Notes under the pieces: generated by a model
Seen by the model: the letters and a program-made list of their open reading frames with translations, nothing else
Database searches by the model: none
Told to the model about the DNA's origin: nothing
Source of the DNA: Streptomyces sp. Ncost-T10-10d
Lineage (GTDB): Bacteria; Actinomycetota; Actinomycetes; Streptomycetales; Streptomycetaceae
DNA length: 53,476 bases
Assembly (NCBI RefSeq): GCF_900091955.1
Contig: NZ_FMDF01000041.1
Location: 1 to 53,476 of the forward strand
Direction of reading: 5' to 3'
In this document: positions 8,241 through 17,574 of the stretch, piece after piece
How positions within the stretch are numbered: position 1 is the stretch's first letter
Layout: every line of letters starts with the position of its first letter
Program-made: the position numbers and the translations under genes

Positions 8241-10442
8241 ATGCCCCGGCTGAGTGTCATCATCCCCGTCCGCCGCGCCCGAGGGCAGTTGCGCGAGTGC
8301 CTGGAGTCGGTGCTCACGCAGTCGTTCACGGACATCGAGGTGATCGGGGTCGTCGACGGTTCGCCGGACGGTTCGGGGCTGCTGTTCGACGAGTTCGCCG
8401 CACGGGACGACCGGGTGCAGGCCATCCATCTGCCGCCGGGGGCCGGGCCGGAGGGGCGGCGCAACGCCGGGGCCGAGCGGGCGGTCGGGGACTATCTCCT
8501 CTTCCTGGAGGGCAACTTCGTCCACCTGCCGGGCGCCCTGCAGGCCGTCGCCGACCGGCTGGACGCCGCCGGTGACCCCGAACTGCTGCTGTTCGGCCAT
8601 CACAGGCGCCCGTTCCGGGGCCGTCCCCGCCCGACCCGGTCGCTGGAACTGCTCGGCGAACTGCCGGAGGGCCGGCTCACCCTGCTCGAACACCCCGTGC
8701 TCCTGGACGTCGCACCGGTCTCCTGGAACCGCGCCGTGCGCCGCGCCCTCCACGAGGGCGAGAAGCTGTCCTTCGGACCGGGGCAGCACGGGGAGCGGAT
8801 GTACGCGCTGCAGACCCTCGCCGCGGCCGAGTCCGTCGCCGTACTCCCCACCGCCTGCGTCGAGCACCGCAGCCGGCGCCATCTGCCCGTTCCGGCCGAC
8901 GGGACGGAACCGGCGGACGGCTCGACACCGCACCAGCTCGTCGACGCGTACACCGGCCTGATGGAGTTCGTACGGGACCGGCCGCTTCTGCGTCCCGTAC
9001 GAACCCTGCTCTTCGAGCGGGCGGCCTGGGAGCTCCTCTCCGGATACCCGTCGGTGACCCGGCGGCGCAGGCGCTACGTACGGTCCGTGGCGGCGTTCCA
9101 CCGTGCGCACCGGCCGGAGGGGCACCGCTTCCCGGCCGGCGCCCAGGGGCTGCGGCCGAAGCTGATGGGCGGTGGCCGGTACCTCCTGCTCGGCGCCCTC
9201 GACACGGTCCTGGCCCTGCGCCGGAGTCTGCGGGCGGCGCCCGGCACGATCCGGGCGCGGGCCAGGCGCGCCCTGTCCACGCGCTACTACTGGTGGCAGC
9301 GCAGGCTTCCGCTGGACCCCGGGCTCGCCGTCTACGCCGCGTACTGGAACCGCGGGGTGAGCTGCAATCCGGAGGCCGTCTTCCGCAAGGCCCAGGAGCT
9401 GGCCCCGCAGGTACGCGGCGTGTGGGTGGTGTCGAAGAACCAGGTGGACGAGGTGCCCGAGGGCATCGACCACGTGGTGCCGGGAACCCGCCGCTACTGG
9501 CAGTTGCTGGCCCGTGCCACGTACTTCTTCAACAACGTCAACTTCCCCGACCACCTGGTCAAGCGCCCCGGCCAGGTCCATGTGATGACCCATCACGGCA
9601 CCCCGCTGAAGATCATGGGATTCGACCAGCAGGACTATCCGGCGGCGGCCCAGGGGCTGAACTTCGACCGGCTGCTCCAGCGCATCGACCGGTGGGACTG
9701 GAGCATCTCCGCCAACGCGCACTCCACCGAGGTGTGGGCACGCGCCTATCCGGGTGTCGCCCGGTCCCTCGAATCGGGCTATCCGCGCAATGACGTCTTC
9801 GCGACGGCGACGGCCGAGCGGATCGCGGAGATCCGCGAGGGTCTCGGCATCCGGCCGGGCCGGCGCTCCATCCTGTACGCGCCGACGCATCGCGACTACG
9901 AGGCGGGGTTCACCAGCCGGCTCGATCTGGTCCGCCTCTGCGAGGCACTCGGCCCGGACACCGCGGTGATGGTCCGCGCCCACTACTTCTACGAGGGTGC
10001 CGGGCTGCCGAAGCACCCTTCGCTCGTCGATGTCTGCGACCATCCGCGGATCGAGGAGCTGTGCCTGGCGGCGGATGCGCTGGTGACGGACTACTCGTCG
10101 GTGATGTTCGACTACGCCCACCTGGACCGCCCGATCGTGGTGCACGCCCCCGACTGGGAGACGTACCGCACGGTCCGGGGAGTCTGCTTCGATCTGCTGT
10201 CCGGGAAGCCCGGCGACACCCCCGGGGCGGTCTCCACCGATACGGACGAGCTGGCCCGGATCTTCCTCGACGGCAGCTGGCGGAGCCCGGCGAACGAGGC
10301 CCTGCGGGCCGCGTTCCGGGCCCGGTTCTGTCCGTACGACGACGGGCGCGCAGCGGAGCGGGTGGTGCGGAGGGTTCTGCTGGGGGAACGTGCGGTGCCG
10401 GGCCCGTCCGGCGGCGTGTCCTCGAACGCCGGACGGGCTTGA
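8241..10442 (+). CDS. TagF-like transferase with a degenerate GT2 domain (short type, copy 2)
   Basis: This 733-residue protein has the same layout as the gene 43 bases upstream, with which it is probably co-transcribed. The TagF-like module looks intact: THHGTPLKIMG with His451-452, GYPRND, RAHY, TDYSSVMFDYA. The GT2 module keeps its fold signature (LSVIIPVRRARGQLRECLES) but has lost its catalytic motifs: VVDGS replaces VDDGS, FLEGNF (residues 88-93) replaces FLDSDD, and HGERM replaces YEDTP. The GT2 half is therefore probably inactive or has become a binding or scaffold domain, while the glycerophosphotransferase half may still work. The last residues (GPSGGVSSNAGRA) are encoded by a terminator repeat. 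Confidence 0.83.
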   Translation: MPRLSVIIPVRRARGQLRECLESVLTQSFTDIEVIGVVDGSPDGSGLLFDEFAARDDRVQAIHLPPGAGPEGRRNAGAERAVGDYLLFLEGNFVHLPGALQAVADRLDAAGDPELLLFGHHRRPFRGRPRPTRSLELLGELPEGRLTLLEHPVLLDVAPVSWNRAVRRALHEGEKLSFGPGQHGERMYALQTLAAAESVAVLPTACVEHRSRRHLPVPADGTEPADGSTPHQLVDAYTGLMEFVRDRPLLRPVRTLLFERAAWELLSGYPSVTRRRRRYVRSVAAFHRAHRPEGHRFPAGAQGLRPKLMGGGRYLLLGALDTVLALRRSLRAAPGTIRARARRALSTRYYWWQRRLPLDPGLAVYAAYWNRGVSCNPEAVFRKAQELAPQVRGVWVVSKNQVDEVPEGIDHVVPGTRRYWQLLARATYFFNNVNFPDHLVKRPGQVHVMTHHGTPLKIMGFDQQDYPAAAQGLNFDRLLQRIDRWDWSISANAHSTEVWARAYPGVARSLESGYPRNDVFATATAERIAEIREGLGIRPGRRSILYAPTHRDYEAGFTSRLDLVRLCEALGPDTAVMVRAHYFYEGAGLPKHPSLVDVCDHPRIEELCLAADALVTDYSSVMFDYAHLDRPIVVHAPDWETYRTVRGVCFDLLSGKPGDTPGAVSTDTDELARIFLDGSWRSPANEALRAAFRARFCPYDDGRAAERVVRRVLLGERAVPGPSGGVSSNAGRA
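10402..10438. terminator. Dispersed-repeat hairpin terminator between convergent genes
   Basis: GCCCGTCCGGCG (10402-10413) and CGCCGGACGGGC (10427-10438) form a perfect 12-bp stem around a 13-base loop. The loop and arms resemble a repeat element found at many Streptomyces gene ends. It lies inside the last codons of the upstream gene and can also serve the convergent minus-strand gene, which ends 6 bases beyond. Confidence 0.8.
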
Positions 10443-10448
10443 ATCTGC

Positions 10449-10823
10449 TCAGCGTTGCTGGCCCGCCATCACCGTGAAGAGACCGACGACCACGAGCAGC
10501 GAGCCTCCCCAGGTCCACATCGAGGTCCGCTCGTGCAGCACGGTCGCCCCGGCCAGGACGATCAGCAGATACCCGAGGGCGTTGAACGGATAGGCGATGG
10601 ACAGCGGCACCTTGGCCAGGGTGGTCATCCAGGCGACGGCGGACACCGCGAAGACCACCAGGCCGAGGACGACCCAGGGGCTGGTCGCGGCGCGCACGGC
10701 GAGGGACCCGCCGCCCTGCGCGGCGGCGGCCGCGGCGCCCTTCATCCCGTGCTTGAGCATGATCTGGCCGCCCGCCGACGAGAACACGGCGAACAGCAGC
10801 AGCATCAGACTGGGGAGGGTCAA
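10449..10823 (-). CDS. Small four-helix membrane protein, SMR/EamA (ArnE/ArnF-like) family
   Basis: This 124-residue protein has four hydrophobic segments: LPSLMLLLFAVFSSAGGQI, SPWVVLGLVVFAVSAVAWM, IAYPFNALGYLLIVLAGATV and WTWGGSLLVVVGLFTVM. Size, GQIMLKHG and PFNALGYLL point to the small-multidrug-resistance-like/EamA group, whose ArnE/F members flip lipid-linked aminoarabinose. The start is read as TTG because AGGAG sits 7 bases ahead; an internal ATG six codons later is the alternative. It is the last gene of a three-gene set with a polyprenyl-phosphate-type glycosyltransferase and a GT-C protein, so flipping a lipid-linked sugar is the likeliest role. That role is inferred from neighbours. 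Confidence 0.75.
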   Translation of the reverse strand: MTLPSLMLLLFAVFSSAGGQIMLKHGMKGAAAAAAQGGGSLAVRAATSPWVVLGLVVFAVSAVAWMTTLAKVPLSIAYPFNALGYLLIVLAGATVLHERTSMWTWGGSLLVVVGLFTVMAGQQR

Positions 10824-10893
10824 GGCCTTGCTCCTGACTGCGGCGACCGGGGTTCCGGGCGTCGGGGCGGGGGTGGGACGAGGGACGGTGGTC

Positions 10894-12408
10894 TCAGACG
10901 CCGACCCGGTCGGCAGGGGCGTACTGTCGGTCGAGGATGTCCTGTACATCGACGTGCTCTCCAGCGATGATCGTCTCGGCCGCATGCGGGGTGAGCAGTG
11001 CGACGTGCTGATAGCCGAACAGCGTCGGCCGGATCCGGGTGAGCAGCTTCGACACCCCGCCGAGGACCGCGGGGAGCGGTCCGCCTCCGAGCAGCGCCCA
11101 GAACGGGGCTCCGGTGGAGGCGATGTGGAGGACGTCGTAGCCCGCGTTCCTGACCGTGCGGCGCAGGCTGGCCCGGGTGAAGAAGCGCAGATGCGTTTCG
11201 TCGAGGATGCCGCGCCGGTCGTAGTCGAAGACGCCGAGCGCGACCCGCAGCCGTGAGTACCAGTGGCTGAAGTTCGGTACGGAGAGCAGCACATGGCCGC
11301 CGGGCCGCAGCACGGTGGCGACCTCGGCAAGCACGCGCTCGGGGCGGGAGAGATGCTCGATGACATCGCCGGCGACGACGTAGTCGTAATCGGCGCCGAT
11401 CTCCGCGGGCAGTCCCTCCTCCAGGTCGGCCAGGTGGAAGTGGGTGCATTTCTCGCGTACGCCGGGGACCTCGACGTAGTCCACACCCGTCACCTCGTGG
11501 CCGAGGGCTTCGAGGCGCTGCGCGAACAGGCCGCCGGAGCAGCCGAGATCGAGGACCCGGCCGGGCGGGAGGCTGCGCATCTTCTCCAGGATGACGGCGT
11601 GCGAGGAACCGTCGCCCTCCTTGAACGCGTACTCGACGGGCTTGGGGATCCAGGCGCAGGTGCCGAATCCCTTGACGGCGAGCCGGTATTCGAGGACGTC
11701 CTTGACGACATCCTTCGCGTACTTCATGCCGTTGACGTAGCAGATCTCGTCACCGTAGTAGGTGGGGACGGGGATCTCCTTGATCCGCATTCCTTCGTTG
11801 AGCAGCTGGACGATGATCTGGGTGTCGAAGTCGAACGCGTCGGTGTTCCGGTGGATCGGCAGCCTCTTGAGTGCCTCGACGCTGTAGGCGCGGTACCCGG
11901 AGTGGAATTCGGTGAGCTGCGAGCCGAGAAGAGTGTTCTCCAGACGGGTGAGAATGCGGTTGCCGAGCCATTTGTACACCGGCATGCCGCCCTTGAGAGC
12001 GGATCCGGGTTTCATCATCCGCGAACCGAACACGGCATCGCATTCGCCGCGTTCGATCGGTGCGACCATGTCGGGCAGGAATTCGGGGGCGTACTGTCCG
12101 TCGCCGTGCAGCAGCACGACGATGTCGAGTCCGTGTTCGGCGGCCAGCGCGTATCCGGCCTTCTGGTTTCCGCCGTATCCGAGATTCTTGGTGTGCCGCA
12201 TCACCACGGTCCGCGGCAGTCCCTCCGTCTGCGACCAGCGGCAGCCCGCGGTGAAGGTCGCGTCATGGCTCGCGTCGTCGAGGATCAGGACCTCGGCGAC
12301 CTTGGACCGGAAGTCTTCCGGAATGCGGTCGAGGGTCCTCTCCAGCGTCGTCTCGGCGTTGTACGCGACCACCAGGATGCCGATCCTGGGGCTCGGGCTT
12401 TCCTTCAC
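10894..12408 (-). CDS. GT2 (DPM1-like) glycosyltransferase fused to a SAM-dependent methyltransferase
   Basis: This 504-residue protein is bifunctional. Residues about 8-230 are a DPM1/polyprenyl-phosphate-type GT2 domain (IGILVVAYNAETTL, ILDDASHD, LLHGDGQYAPE), which would transfer a sugar from a nucleotide donor, probably to a polyprenyl phosphate. Residues about 270-430 are a class I methyltransferase: motif I VLDLGCSGGLFAQRL, VTGVD, DYDYVVAGDVIEHL and LRPGGHVLLSVPNFSHW. The GTG start follows GGAGAA. It lies 37 bases after the GT-C gene and 70 before the small membrane protein. One reading is that the two domains make a methylated lipid-linked sugar; alternatively the methyl group goes on the polymer. 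The acceptor is not known. Confidence 0.85.
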   Translation of the reverse strand: MKESPSPRIGILVVAYNAETTLERTLDRIPEDFRSKVAEVLILDDASHDATFTAGCRWSQTEGLPRTVVMRHTKNLGYGGNQKAGYALAAEHGLDIVVLLHGDGQYAPEFLPDMVAPIERGECDAVFGSRMMKPGSALKGGMPVYKWLGNRILTRLENTLLGSQLTEFHSGYRAYSVEALKRLPIHRNTDAFDFDTQIIVQLLNEGMRIKEIPVPTYYGDEICYVNGMKYAKDVVKDVLEYRLAVKGFGTCAWIPKPVEYAFKEGDGSSHAVILEKMRSLPPGRVLDLGCSGGLFAQRLEALGHEVTGVDYVEVPGVREKCTHFHLADLEEGLPAEIGADYDYVVAGDVIEHLSRPERVLAEVATVLRPGGHVLLSVPNFSHWYSRLRVALGVFDYDRRGILDETHLRFFTRASLRRTVRNAGYDVLHIASTGAPFWALLGGGPLPAVLGGVSKLLTRIRPTLFGYQHVALLTPHAAETIIAGEHVDVQDILDRQYAPADRVGV

Positions 12409-12445
12409 GGGGCGTTCTCCAGTTGTGCTCGGTGCTTGGGAGGGG

Positions 12446-13687
12446 TCAGTTGACGGAGGAACCGGTGGGCCGCGGGGTGCAGGACGCCGGGACCGAGGTC
12501 CGCTCGGCGGGGGATTGCGGGGGTGCGGCCGACTGCGCGGCGAGGATCTTGCGGACTCCGCTGACGAGGCAGGCGGCGAGGACGAACCAGCCGGCCTCGC
12601 CCAGATGCAGCACCGTTTCGCTCCAGCGCACGGCGGAGCGTCCCTGGTAACCGAGGACAGCCGTCAGGCCGAGCAGACAGCTGTACGCGGTGCCTTCCCA
12701 GAACCCGATGACGAACAGCCCGGCGGCCGCCCAGGTCAGGTACTGCAGGGCGGAGGCGGTGGAGAGCAGCAGCAGGAGGCCCATCGTGACGGCGACGACA
12801 CCGGGCAGCTGCGCAGGCCTCAACCAGGCGAGCCAGACCCCGGCCGCCACGCAGACCAGCACGAAGAGGAAGTGGCCCTCGCCCTGGATGAAGGTGATGA
12901 AGGACTGCGGCAGGCCGAGCGCGTCGGCGAACCGGACGAGACCCCACAGCCGGTAGCTGCCGCCCGCGTACTCCAGGACGTTCTCCTTCAGGCTCTGCGG
13001 CACGGTCACCAGGACCGGTCCCCAGACGAGGGCGACGAAGGCGGTGAACCCGGCGGTGAAACGGATGAGCGCCGGCCGGCCGGAGCGCAGCGCGACGACG
13101 AACAGCGCCGGGATCACCACCACCGGGACGAACTTGACACTGATCGAGAGCGCGGCACACACCCCGGCGGCCAGCGGCGACTTCCGGTCCGCGAGCAGAT
13201 GGGCGGCGGCCAGGGCGAACGTGATGGCGACCGCGTCCGTGTTCCCGTGATAACCGGAGGTGGCGATCAGTACGGGGCTGACGGCCACGCCCACACCGCA
13301 GGCGACCGCCGTAGCGGCGGAGCTGCGCCGGCGCACGATTTCGAACACGAGGAGAGCGCAGAAGAAGTCGGCGATCGAGGCGGGTGACCTGATCAGCGTT
13401 CCGAAGGGAATCCCGAGTCCGGAGAGTTCATGCAGACCGAGGAGCATCCAGCCGGCCAGTGGCGGATGGTTGTAGACGGGCAGTCCCGGAAGCGGCTGTT
13501 CGTAAATCCGAATGGGGCCGTACCGCACGATGGCATCCGCGAAACCTTGAAAGATCCGCACGTCGGCCGGGCCGGGCATATTCGCCGCGATCAGCATTCG
13601 GGTGAGGAGACCGGCGGCGGCGGCAATGAGCACCACTGCTCTCGCCCGTCGTACGTCCCAGGTTTCGCATCGCATTCGGATACCCAT
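12446..13687 (-). CDS. Multi-spanning GT-C type glycosyltransferase
   Basis: This protein of about 413 residues has roughly ten hydrophobic segments and an acidic first external loop (MPGPADVRIFQGFAD), the place where GT-C enzymes using polyprenyl-phosphate sugars carry the catalytic Asp. Other marks are YNHPPLAGWMLLG and SGYHGNTDAVAITFALAA, seen in GT39/GT87-like families. It should use a lipid-linked sugar on the outer face of the membrane to decorate a polymer or protein. It starts the operon with the GT2-methyltransferase and small membrane genes. The ATG at 13687 is favoured; a second ATG four codons later and an upstream in-frame codon at 13738 are alternatives, with no clear ribosome site for any. 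Confidence 0.8.
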   Translation of the reverse strand: MGIRMRCETWDVRRARAVVLIAAAAGLLTRMLIAANMPGPADVRIFQGFADAIVRYGPIRIYEQPLPGLPVYNHPPLAGWMLLGLHELSGLGIPFGTLIRSPASIADFFCALLVFEIVRRRSSAATAVACGVGVAVSPVLIATSGYHGNTDAVAITFALAAAHLLADRKSPLAAGVCAALSISVKFVPVVVIPALFVVALRSGRPALIRFTAGFTAFVALVWGPVLVTVPQSLKENVLEYAGGSYRLWGLVRFADALGLPQSFITFIQGEGHFLFVLVCVAAGVWLAWLRPAQLPGVVAVTMGLLLLLSTASALQYLTWAAAGLFVIGFWEGTAYSCLLGLTAVLGYQGRSAVRWSETVLHLGEAGWFVLAACLVSGVRKILAAQSAAPPQSPAERTSVPASCTPRPTGSSVN

Positions 13688-13844
13688 GAAAACAGAACGT
13701 AGCAACCCGACGACACTGAGCAACGCACCGATGACCACACTTACCCGGCTCGCGACTTCGATGCCCTGCGCGTCTGTGCAAACGTCCGAATTCCTGAATC
13801 ACTCAAACGGTTCAGGCGGGGTGTGATGGCCACGGCACCCCTGC

Positions 13845-13868
13845 CCGGCCGGCACCGGGACCGGCCGG
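13845..13868 (-). terminator. Hairpin after the long-type GT2-TagF gene
   Basis: CCGGCCGG occurs twice (13845-13852, 13861-13868) around an 8-base loop. Because the arm is self-complementary, it forms an 8-bp GC stem downstream of the minus-strand gene ending at 13894. Confidence 0.55.
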
Positions 13869-13893
13869 ATCGCAGGGACCACGGTCCGGCGGA

Positions 13894-16800
13894 TCAGGGC
13901 CGGTCGAGGCTCTGGAGCATCCGGTCGACCACCCCCGCCGCCGCGTGTCCGTCGTCCAGGTCGCAGAAGTCCCGTTGGAATGCCTCGTACGCCTGCGCGT
14001 GCCCCCTGGTGGCCCGCTCCGGGTCGCGCAGCGCCTCGATGAGTCCGGCGGAGCCGGGGATCAGGGGGCCGGGGGCGCGGGCCTCGAAGTCGAAGCAGAA
14101 GCCGCGCAGGGCATCGCGGTAGTGCGCCAGATCGTAGGTGTGGAAGAGCATCGGGCGGCCGGTCTGGGCGAAGTCGAACATCAGCGAGGAGTAGTCGGTG
14201 ACCAGCACGTCGCTGATCAGCATCAGCTCTCCGACGTCCCCGTAGCGCGAGACGTCACGGACGAAGCCGCTGCCGCTGTCCGGGAGTCGGTCGGTGACCA
14301 GATAGTGGCGGCGGATCAACAGGACGGTGTCGGCACCGAGTTCGCGTTCGGCGACAGCCAGGTCGAGCTGCAGGTCGAGGGCGTAGCGGCCGCCGCCCTG
14401 CGGCCGGTCCTCGCGCCAGGTCGGCGCGTACAGCACGACCCGCTTGCCCTCGGGGATGCCGAGCCGCTCCCGTACCGCCGCGGCGACCTTGGTCCGGTCC
14501 GAGGCGTGGAACAGGTCGTTGCGGGGATAGCCGCACTCCAGGACCTCGCCCCGGTAGCCGAACGAGCGCCGCAGGACAGGGGTGGAGAAGCGGTTCGGGG
14601 AGACCAGGACACTCCACTGGCGGGCGCGCCGCTCGATGGTGGCGATATAGGCGCCGTTGGCCTGGGCGGTGCCCGCGAGGTCGAGACCGATGCGTTTGAG
14701 GGGGGTGCCGTGCCAGGTCTGGACGACGCACTGGCCCTCGCGCCGCTCGAACCACTCCGGCAGCTGGGTGTTGGTGACGATGTGACGGCTGCGGGCCAGC
14801 GCCTCGTGCCAGGCGGCGGAGCCGTGCTCGACGGCCGTGGCTCCCGCCGGGATACGGGCCTGCTGGTCGCGCACCACCCACAGATGCTCCAACTCGGCGC
14901 CCCGCCGTGCCACTTCCTCATGGATCGCGCGCGGCGAGTCGGAGTACTGGCGGCCGTCGAAGCTGCTGTACAGCACGGTGTCGCGCAGGGGTGCCATGCG
15001 TAGGCCCCGGTACGCCTCGCGCAGCAGCCGCTTGCCGCGCACACCACGTTCCGCGGCGGTGAGCACCGATGCGCAGTTGATCAGCAGTTGGTCGTGGAAG
15101 CGCCGTTCGATGAGGTACTTCCGGCCCGCGAGGGTGCGGGCGGCGGGCAGGGTGCGGTGGGCGGCGGCCGGGATGCGCAGCGGGGCGTCGTGCACGTCGT
15201 CCCTCGCGCCCTTCTCGCGGAGGAAGAGGTACCAATGGCCCTGGCCCAGCGGCAGTTTCCCGCCGGGTCCCTCGACGGCGTCCGGCCGGAGCGCGGCCCT
15301 GAACCGCCGCGCCCCGACGGCCCCGGAGGAAGTGAGGGGAAAGACGGCCTCCTCACCGTGCCCGCTGTGCCGGGCCACCAGCTCGACGGGCCGTTCCGGG
15401 TCGTCGGGGAAGGTGCCCTCCAGGAGGAGCTGTCCGTCCCCCGTCCAGGTCGCCAGGTCGACGGCGGGCTGTACGCTGCGGTCGCTGATCAGCAGATTGC
15501 CGCGGGAGCTTGCGGTCAGACCGAGTTCGCGCCGCTGGTCGCCGTCCCTGCCCAGCGGGTAGCGGCCCGGCAGTACGGGCCCCGGCACATCGATCGGTGT
15601 CCTGCGCCCGTCCGGGCCGACGAGTTGCAGGCTGTACGGCAGCTGTGCGGGCGCCGCCCCCTCCCCCGCTCCGTGACGGGCGTCGGCGAAGGCGCCGAGC
15701 GGGACATCGGCTGTGAAGCGCCGCCACCCCGCCGCCGAGGGTACGGCCCCCTCGTGCACGGTCACCGGACAGTCGAAGGAGGTACCGGAGGCCCGGTGGG
15801 TGAGTGCGAGGCGCAGCGGTCCCTTGCCGAGACGGTCGCGAATCATCCCGTGGATCACCACGGTGCCTGCGCCGCCGTCCGTGCCGCCCGCACGGTGCGT
15901 CTCGAAGCGGGCATCGATCCGCTCGGCGTGCAGCACCAGCCTGCCGCTCTCGAAGGCGGACACGATCCGGTGGTCGCCGTCGGGCCGGTGCACGGGCGGC
16001 GGTGCGGCCGCCTCGCTCGTCGAGAGGTCGGAGCGGCGCAGCATGCCGTGCCCGGCGATGCCGATCTCCAGGTGCCAGGTGAGCCGTTCGAGGGTGCCGT
16101 CCGCATCGATGCGGAGCCTCGCCGGGTCGATGACGGTCTCGAAGCCGGAACGGTCGTAGTCGTGCAGGCTCTGCCGGGACCGGGCGGTGGCCTCGGGTTC
16201 GGTGACCGTGCGCAGCCGGAGCGGCAGCACATGCCGTCGCCCTGCCCGCAGCCAGCCGGCCCGGAACTCGGTGCCGCGCGTGGTGGCGGGCAGATTCCGG
16301 ATGTACGCGTACCCCTTGAGGTACAGCTTGCCGCCCCGCCAGTGGGCGTCCCGCAGCCGGGCGGTGAGCGGCAGATCCCGGTCGGTGACCCGCAGCACCG
16401 AACGCGGAACCGGCCGGACGAGGGCGGGGAAGGAGGCGCTGCGGCGCCGCACGCCCCGTACCGCGAACGCTCCCGGCTCGGCCTTGTCGAAGGCGAGCAG
16501 GGCCAGCAGTTCATCGGTCCGCCGTTCGCGCACGAGGTGCCACATCAGGCGCAGTCGCAGCGGGAGTTCGTCGAGGACGACCGGGTCGACCTGGTCGGTG
16601 AACTCGTTCGCGTAGGTGAGGAAGGCGCGCCGGTACTCCTCGTCGCCGTCGGGCAGCGCCTCCATGAAGTACCAGAGGTCGTTGGCGAGTACGTGCGCCT
16701 CGTACTGCCGTTTGTCGGCGGCGCCGCGGTGCTCGTCGAGGAACGTGGAGACGCCCAGCACGTGCGAGGCCCGGTCCTGGATACCGCGGACGACAGCACG

Positions 16801-17460
16801 ACGGGTGGTGATCGAGCCCGCCCGGTCGCGCCAGTGGTAGACGGCGTCCTTCAGCACATCGACGGAGCGGGCCAGGAAGTGGGCGGGCAGGACGACCGGG
16901 ATGTCCTCGTAGAGGGCGCCGACCGGAAAGGCGAAGGCGTGCTCGTCCCAGAAGGACCGGCGGAAGACCTTGTTGCAGGCGATCCGGTCGGCGGCGAGGT
17001 CCCAGTCGCGGGAGATATGGGTGCGCAGCCGGGTCGTCGCCATGGGCTTGCGGAAGTTGGGCGACTGCTGGAGCTTTCCGGAGGCCCGCAGCCGCAGTAC
17101 ATTGCCGGACGCGATGTCCGAGCCGGTCCCGTCCAGGGCGCCGACGAGGAGTTCGTACGCGCGGGGCGGAAGCACGTCGTCGCTGTCGACGAAGGCGAGA
17201 TGGCGAGCGCCCGGGTCGCAGTGACGGACCCCGGTGTTGCGGGCGTGCCCGAGTCCGCCGTTCTCCTGGCTCACCAGCCGGAACCGGCCGTCCTGTCCGG
17301 CGAACTCGGCGGCCAGGGCCGCGCTGTTGTCGGTGGACCCGTCGTCGACCATCACCACCTCCAGGTCGGCCATGGTCTGCTCCGCGAGGGACTTCAGGCA
17401 GTCCGTCAGATAGAGCTCGACGTTGTGGACGGGTACGACGACACTGAGCCGTGGCGGCAT
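13894..17460 (-). CDS. GT2 / TagF-like CDP-glycerol glycerophosphotransferase fusion (long type, copy 3)
   Basis: This 1188-residue enzyme has three parts. Residues 1 to about 230 form an intact GT2 domain (VMVDDGSTDNS, AFVDSDD, LYEDIPV). Residues about 340-800 form a middle region with beta-strand-rich phrases such as GGKLYLKGYAYIRNLP, probably one or more beta-sandwich domains. Residues about 830-1185 form a TagF-like module (VQTWHGTPLKRIG, CGYPRND, IRRHY, TDYSSLMFDFA). The middle region and the Trp before HGTP set it apart from the short-type copies and pair it with the plus-strand gene at 19701. Start: ATG at 17460 rather than GTG at 17469, because the fold begins PPRLSVVVPVHN. It probably polymerises a sugar/polyol-phosphate chain; the substrate is unknown. 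Confidence 0.85.
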   Translation of the reverse strand: MPPRLSVVVPVHNVELYLTDCLKSLAEQTMADLEVVMVDDGSTDNSAALAAEFAGQDGRFRLVSQENGGLGHARNTGVRHCDPGARHLAFVDSDDVLPPRAYELLVGALDGTGSDIASGNVLRLRASGKLQQSPNFRKPMATTRLRTHISRDWDLAADRIACNKVFRRSFWDEHAFAFPVGALYEDIPVVLPAHFLARSVDVLKDAVYHWRDRAGSITTRRAVVRGIQDRASHVLGVSTFLDEHRGAADKRQYEAHVLANDLWYFMEALPDGDEEYRRAFLTYANEFTDQVDPVVLDELPLRLRLMWHLVRERRTDELLALLAFDKAEPGAFAVRGVRRRSASFPALVRPVPRSVLRVTDRDLPLTARLRDAHWRGGKLYLKGYAYIRNLPATTRGTEFRAGWLRAGRRHVLPLRLRTVTEPEATARSRQSLHDYDRSGFETVIDPARLRIDADGTLERLTWHLEIGIAGHGMLRRSDLSTSEAAAPPPVHRPDGDHRIVSAFESGRLVLHAERIDARFETHRAGGTDGGAGTVVIHGMIRDRLGKGPLRLALTHRASGTSFDCPVTVHEGAVPSAAGWRRFTADVPLGAFADARHGAGEGAAPAQLPYSLQLVGPDGRRTPIDVPGPVLPGRYPLGRDGDQRRELGLTASSRGNLLISDRSVQPAVDLATWTGDGQLLLEGTFPDDPERPVELVARHSGHGEEAVFPLTSSGAVGARRFRAALRPDAVEGPGGKLPLGQGHWYLFLREKGARDDVHDAPLRIPAAAHRTLPAARTLAGRKYLIERRFHDQLLINCASVLTAAERGVRGKRLLREAYRGLRMAPLRDTVLYSSFDGRQYSDSPRAIHEEVARRGAELEHLWVVRDQQARIPAGATAVEHGSAAWHEALARSRHIVTNTQLPEWFERREGQCVVQTWHGTPLKRIGLDLAGTAQANGAYIATIERRARQWSVLVSPNRFSTPVLRRSFGYRGEVLECGYPRNDLFHASDRTKVAAAVRERLGIPEGKRVVLYAPTWREDRPQGGGRYALDLQLDLAVAERELGADTVLLIRRHYLVTDRLPDSGSGFVRDVSRYGDVGELMLISDVLVTDYSSLMFDFAQTGRPMLFHTYDLAHYRDALRGFCFDFEARAPGPLIPGSAGLIEALRDPERATRGHAQAYEAFQRDFCDLDDGHAAAGVVDRMLQSLDRP

Positions 17461-17574
17461 GTTGAGCACGTCCGTTCATCGGGGGCCTGGTTGTCCGTAT
17501 GGCTCAACCCCGTGCGGGGCCGGGGGTCACCGGTTGCGGTCTTTCCCGAACGGGTGACATCGACTGCGTCGCGC

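Noticed and set aside
17526..17558. Inverted repeat GTCACC/GGTGAC between copies 3 and 4 as an operator or terminator
   Set aside because: Only six pairs with a 21-base loop and no flanking support; too weak to list.
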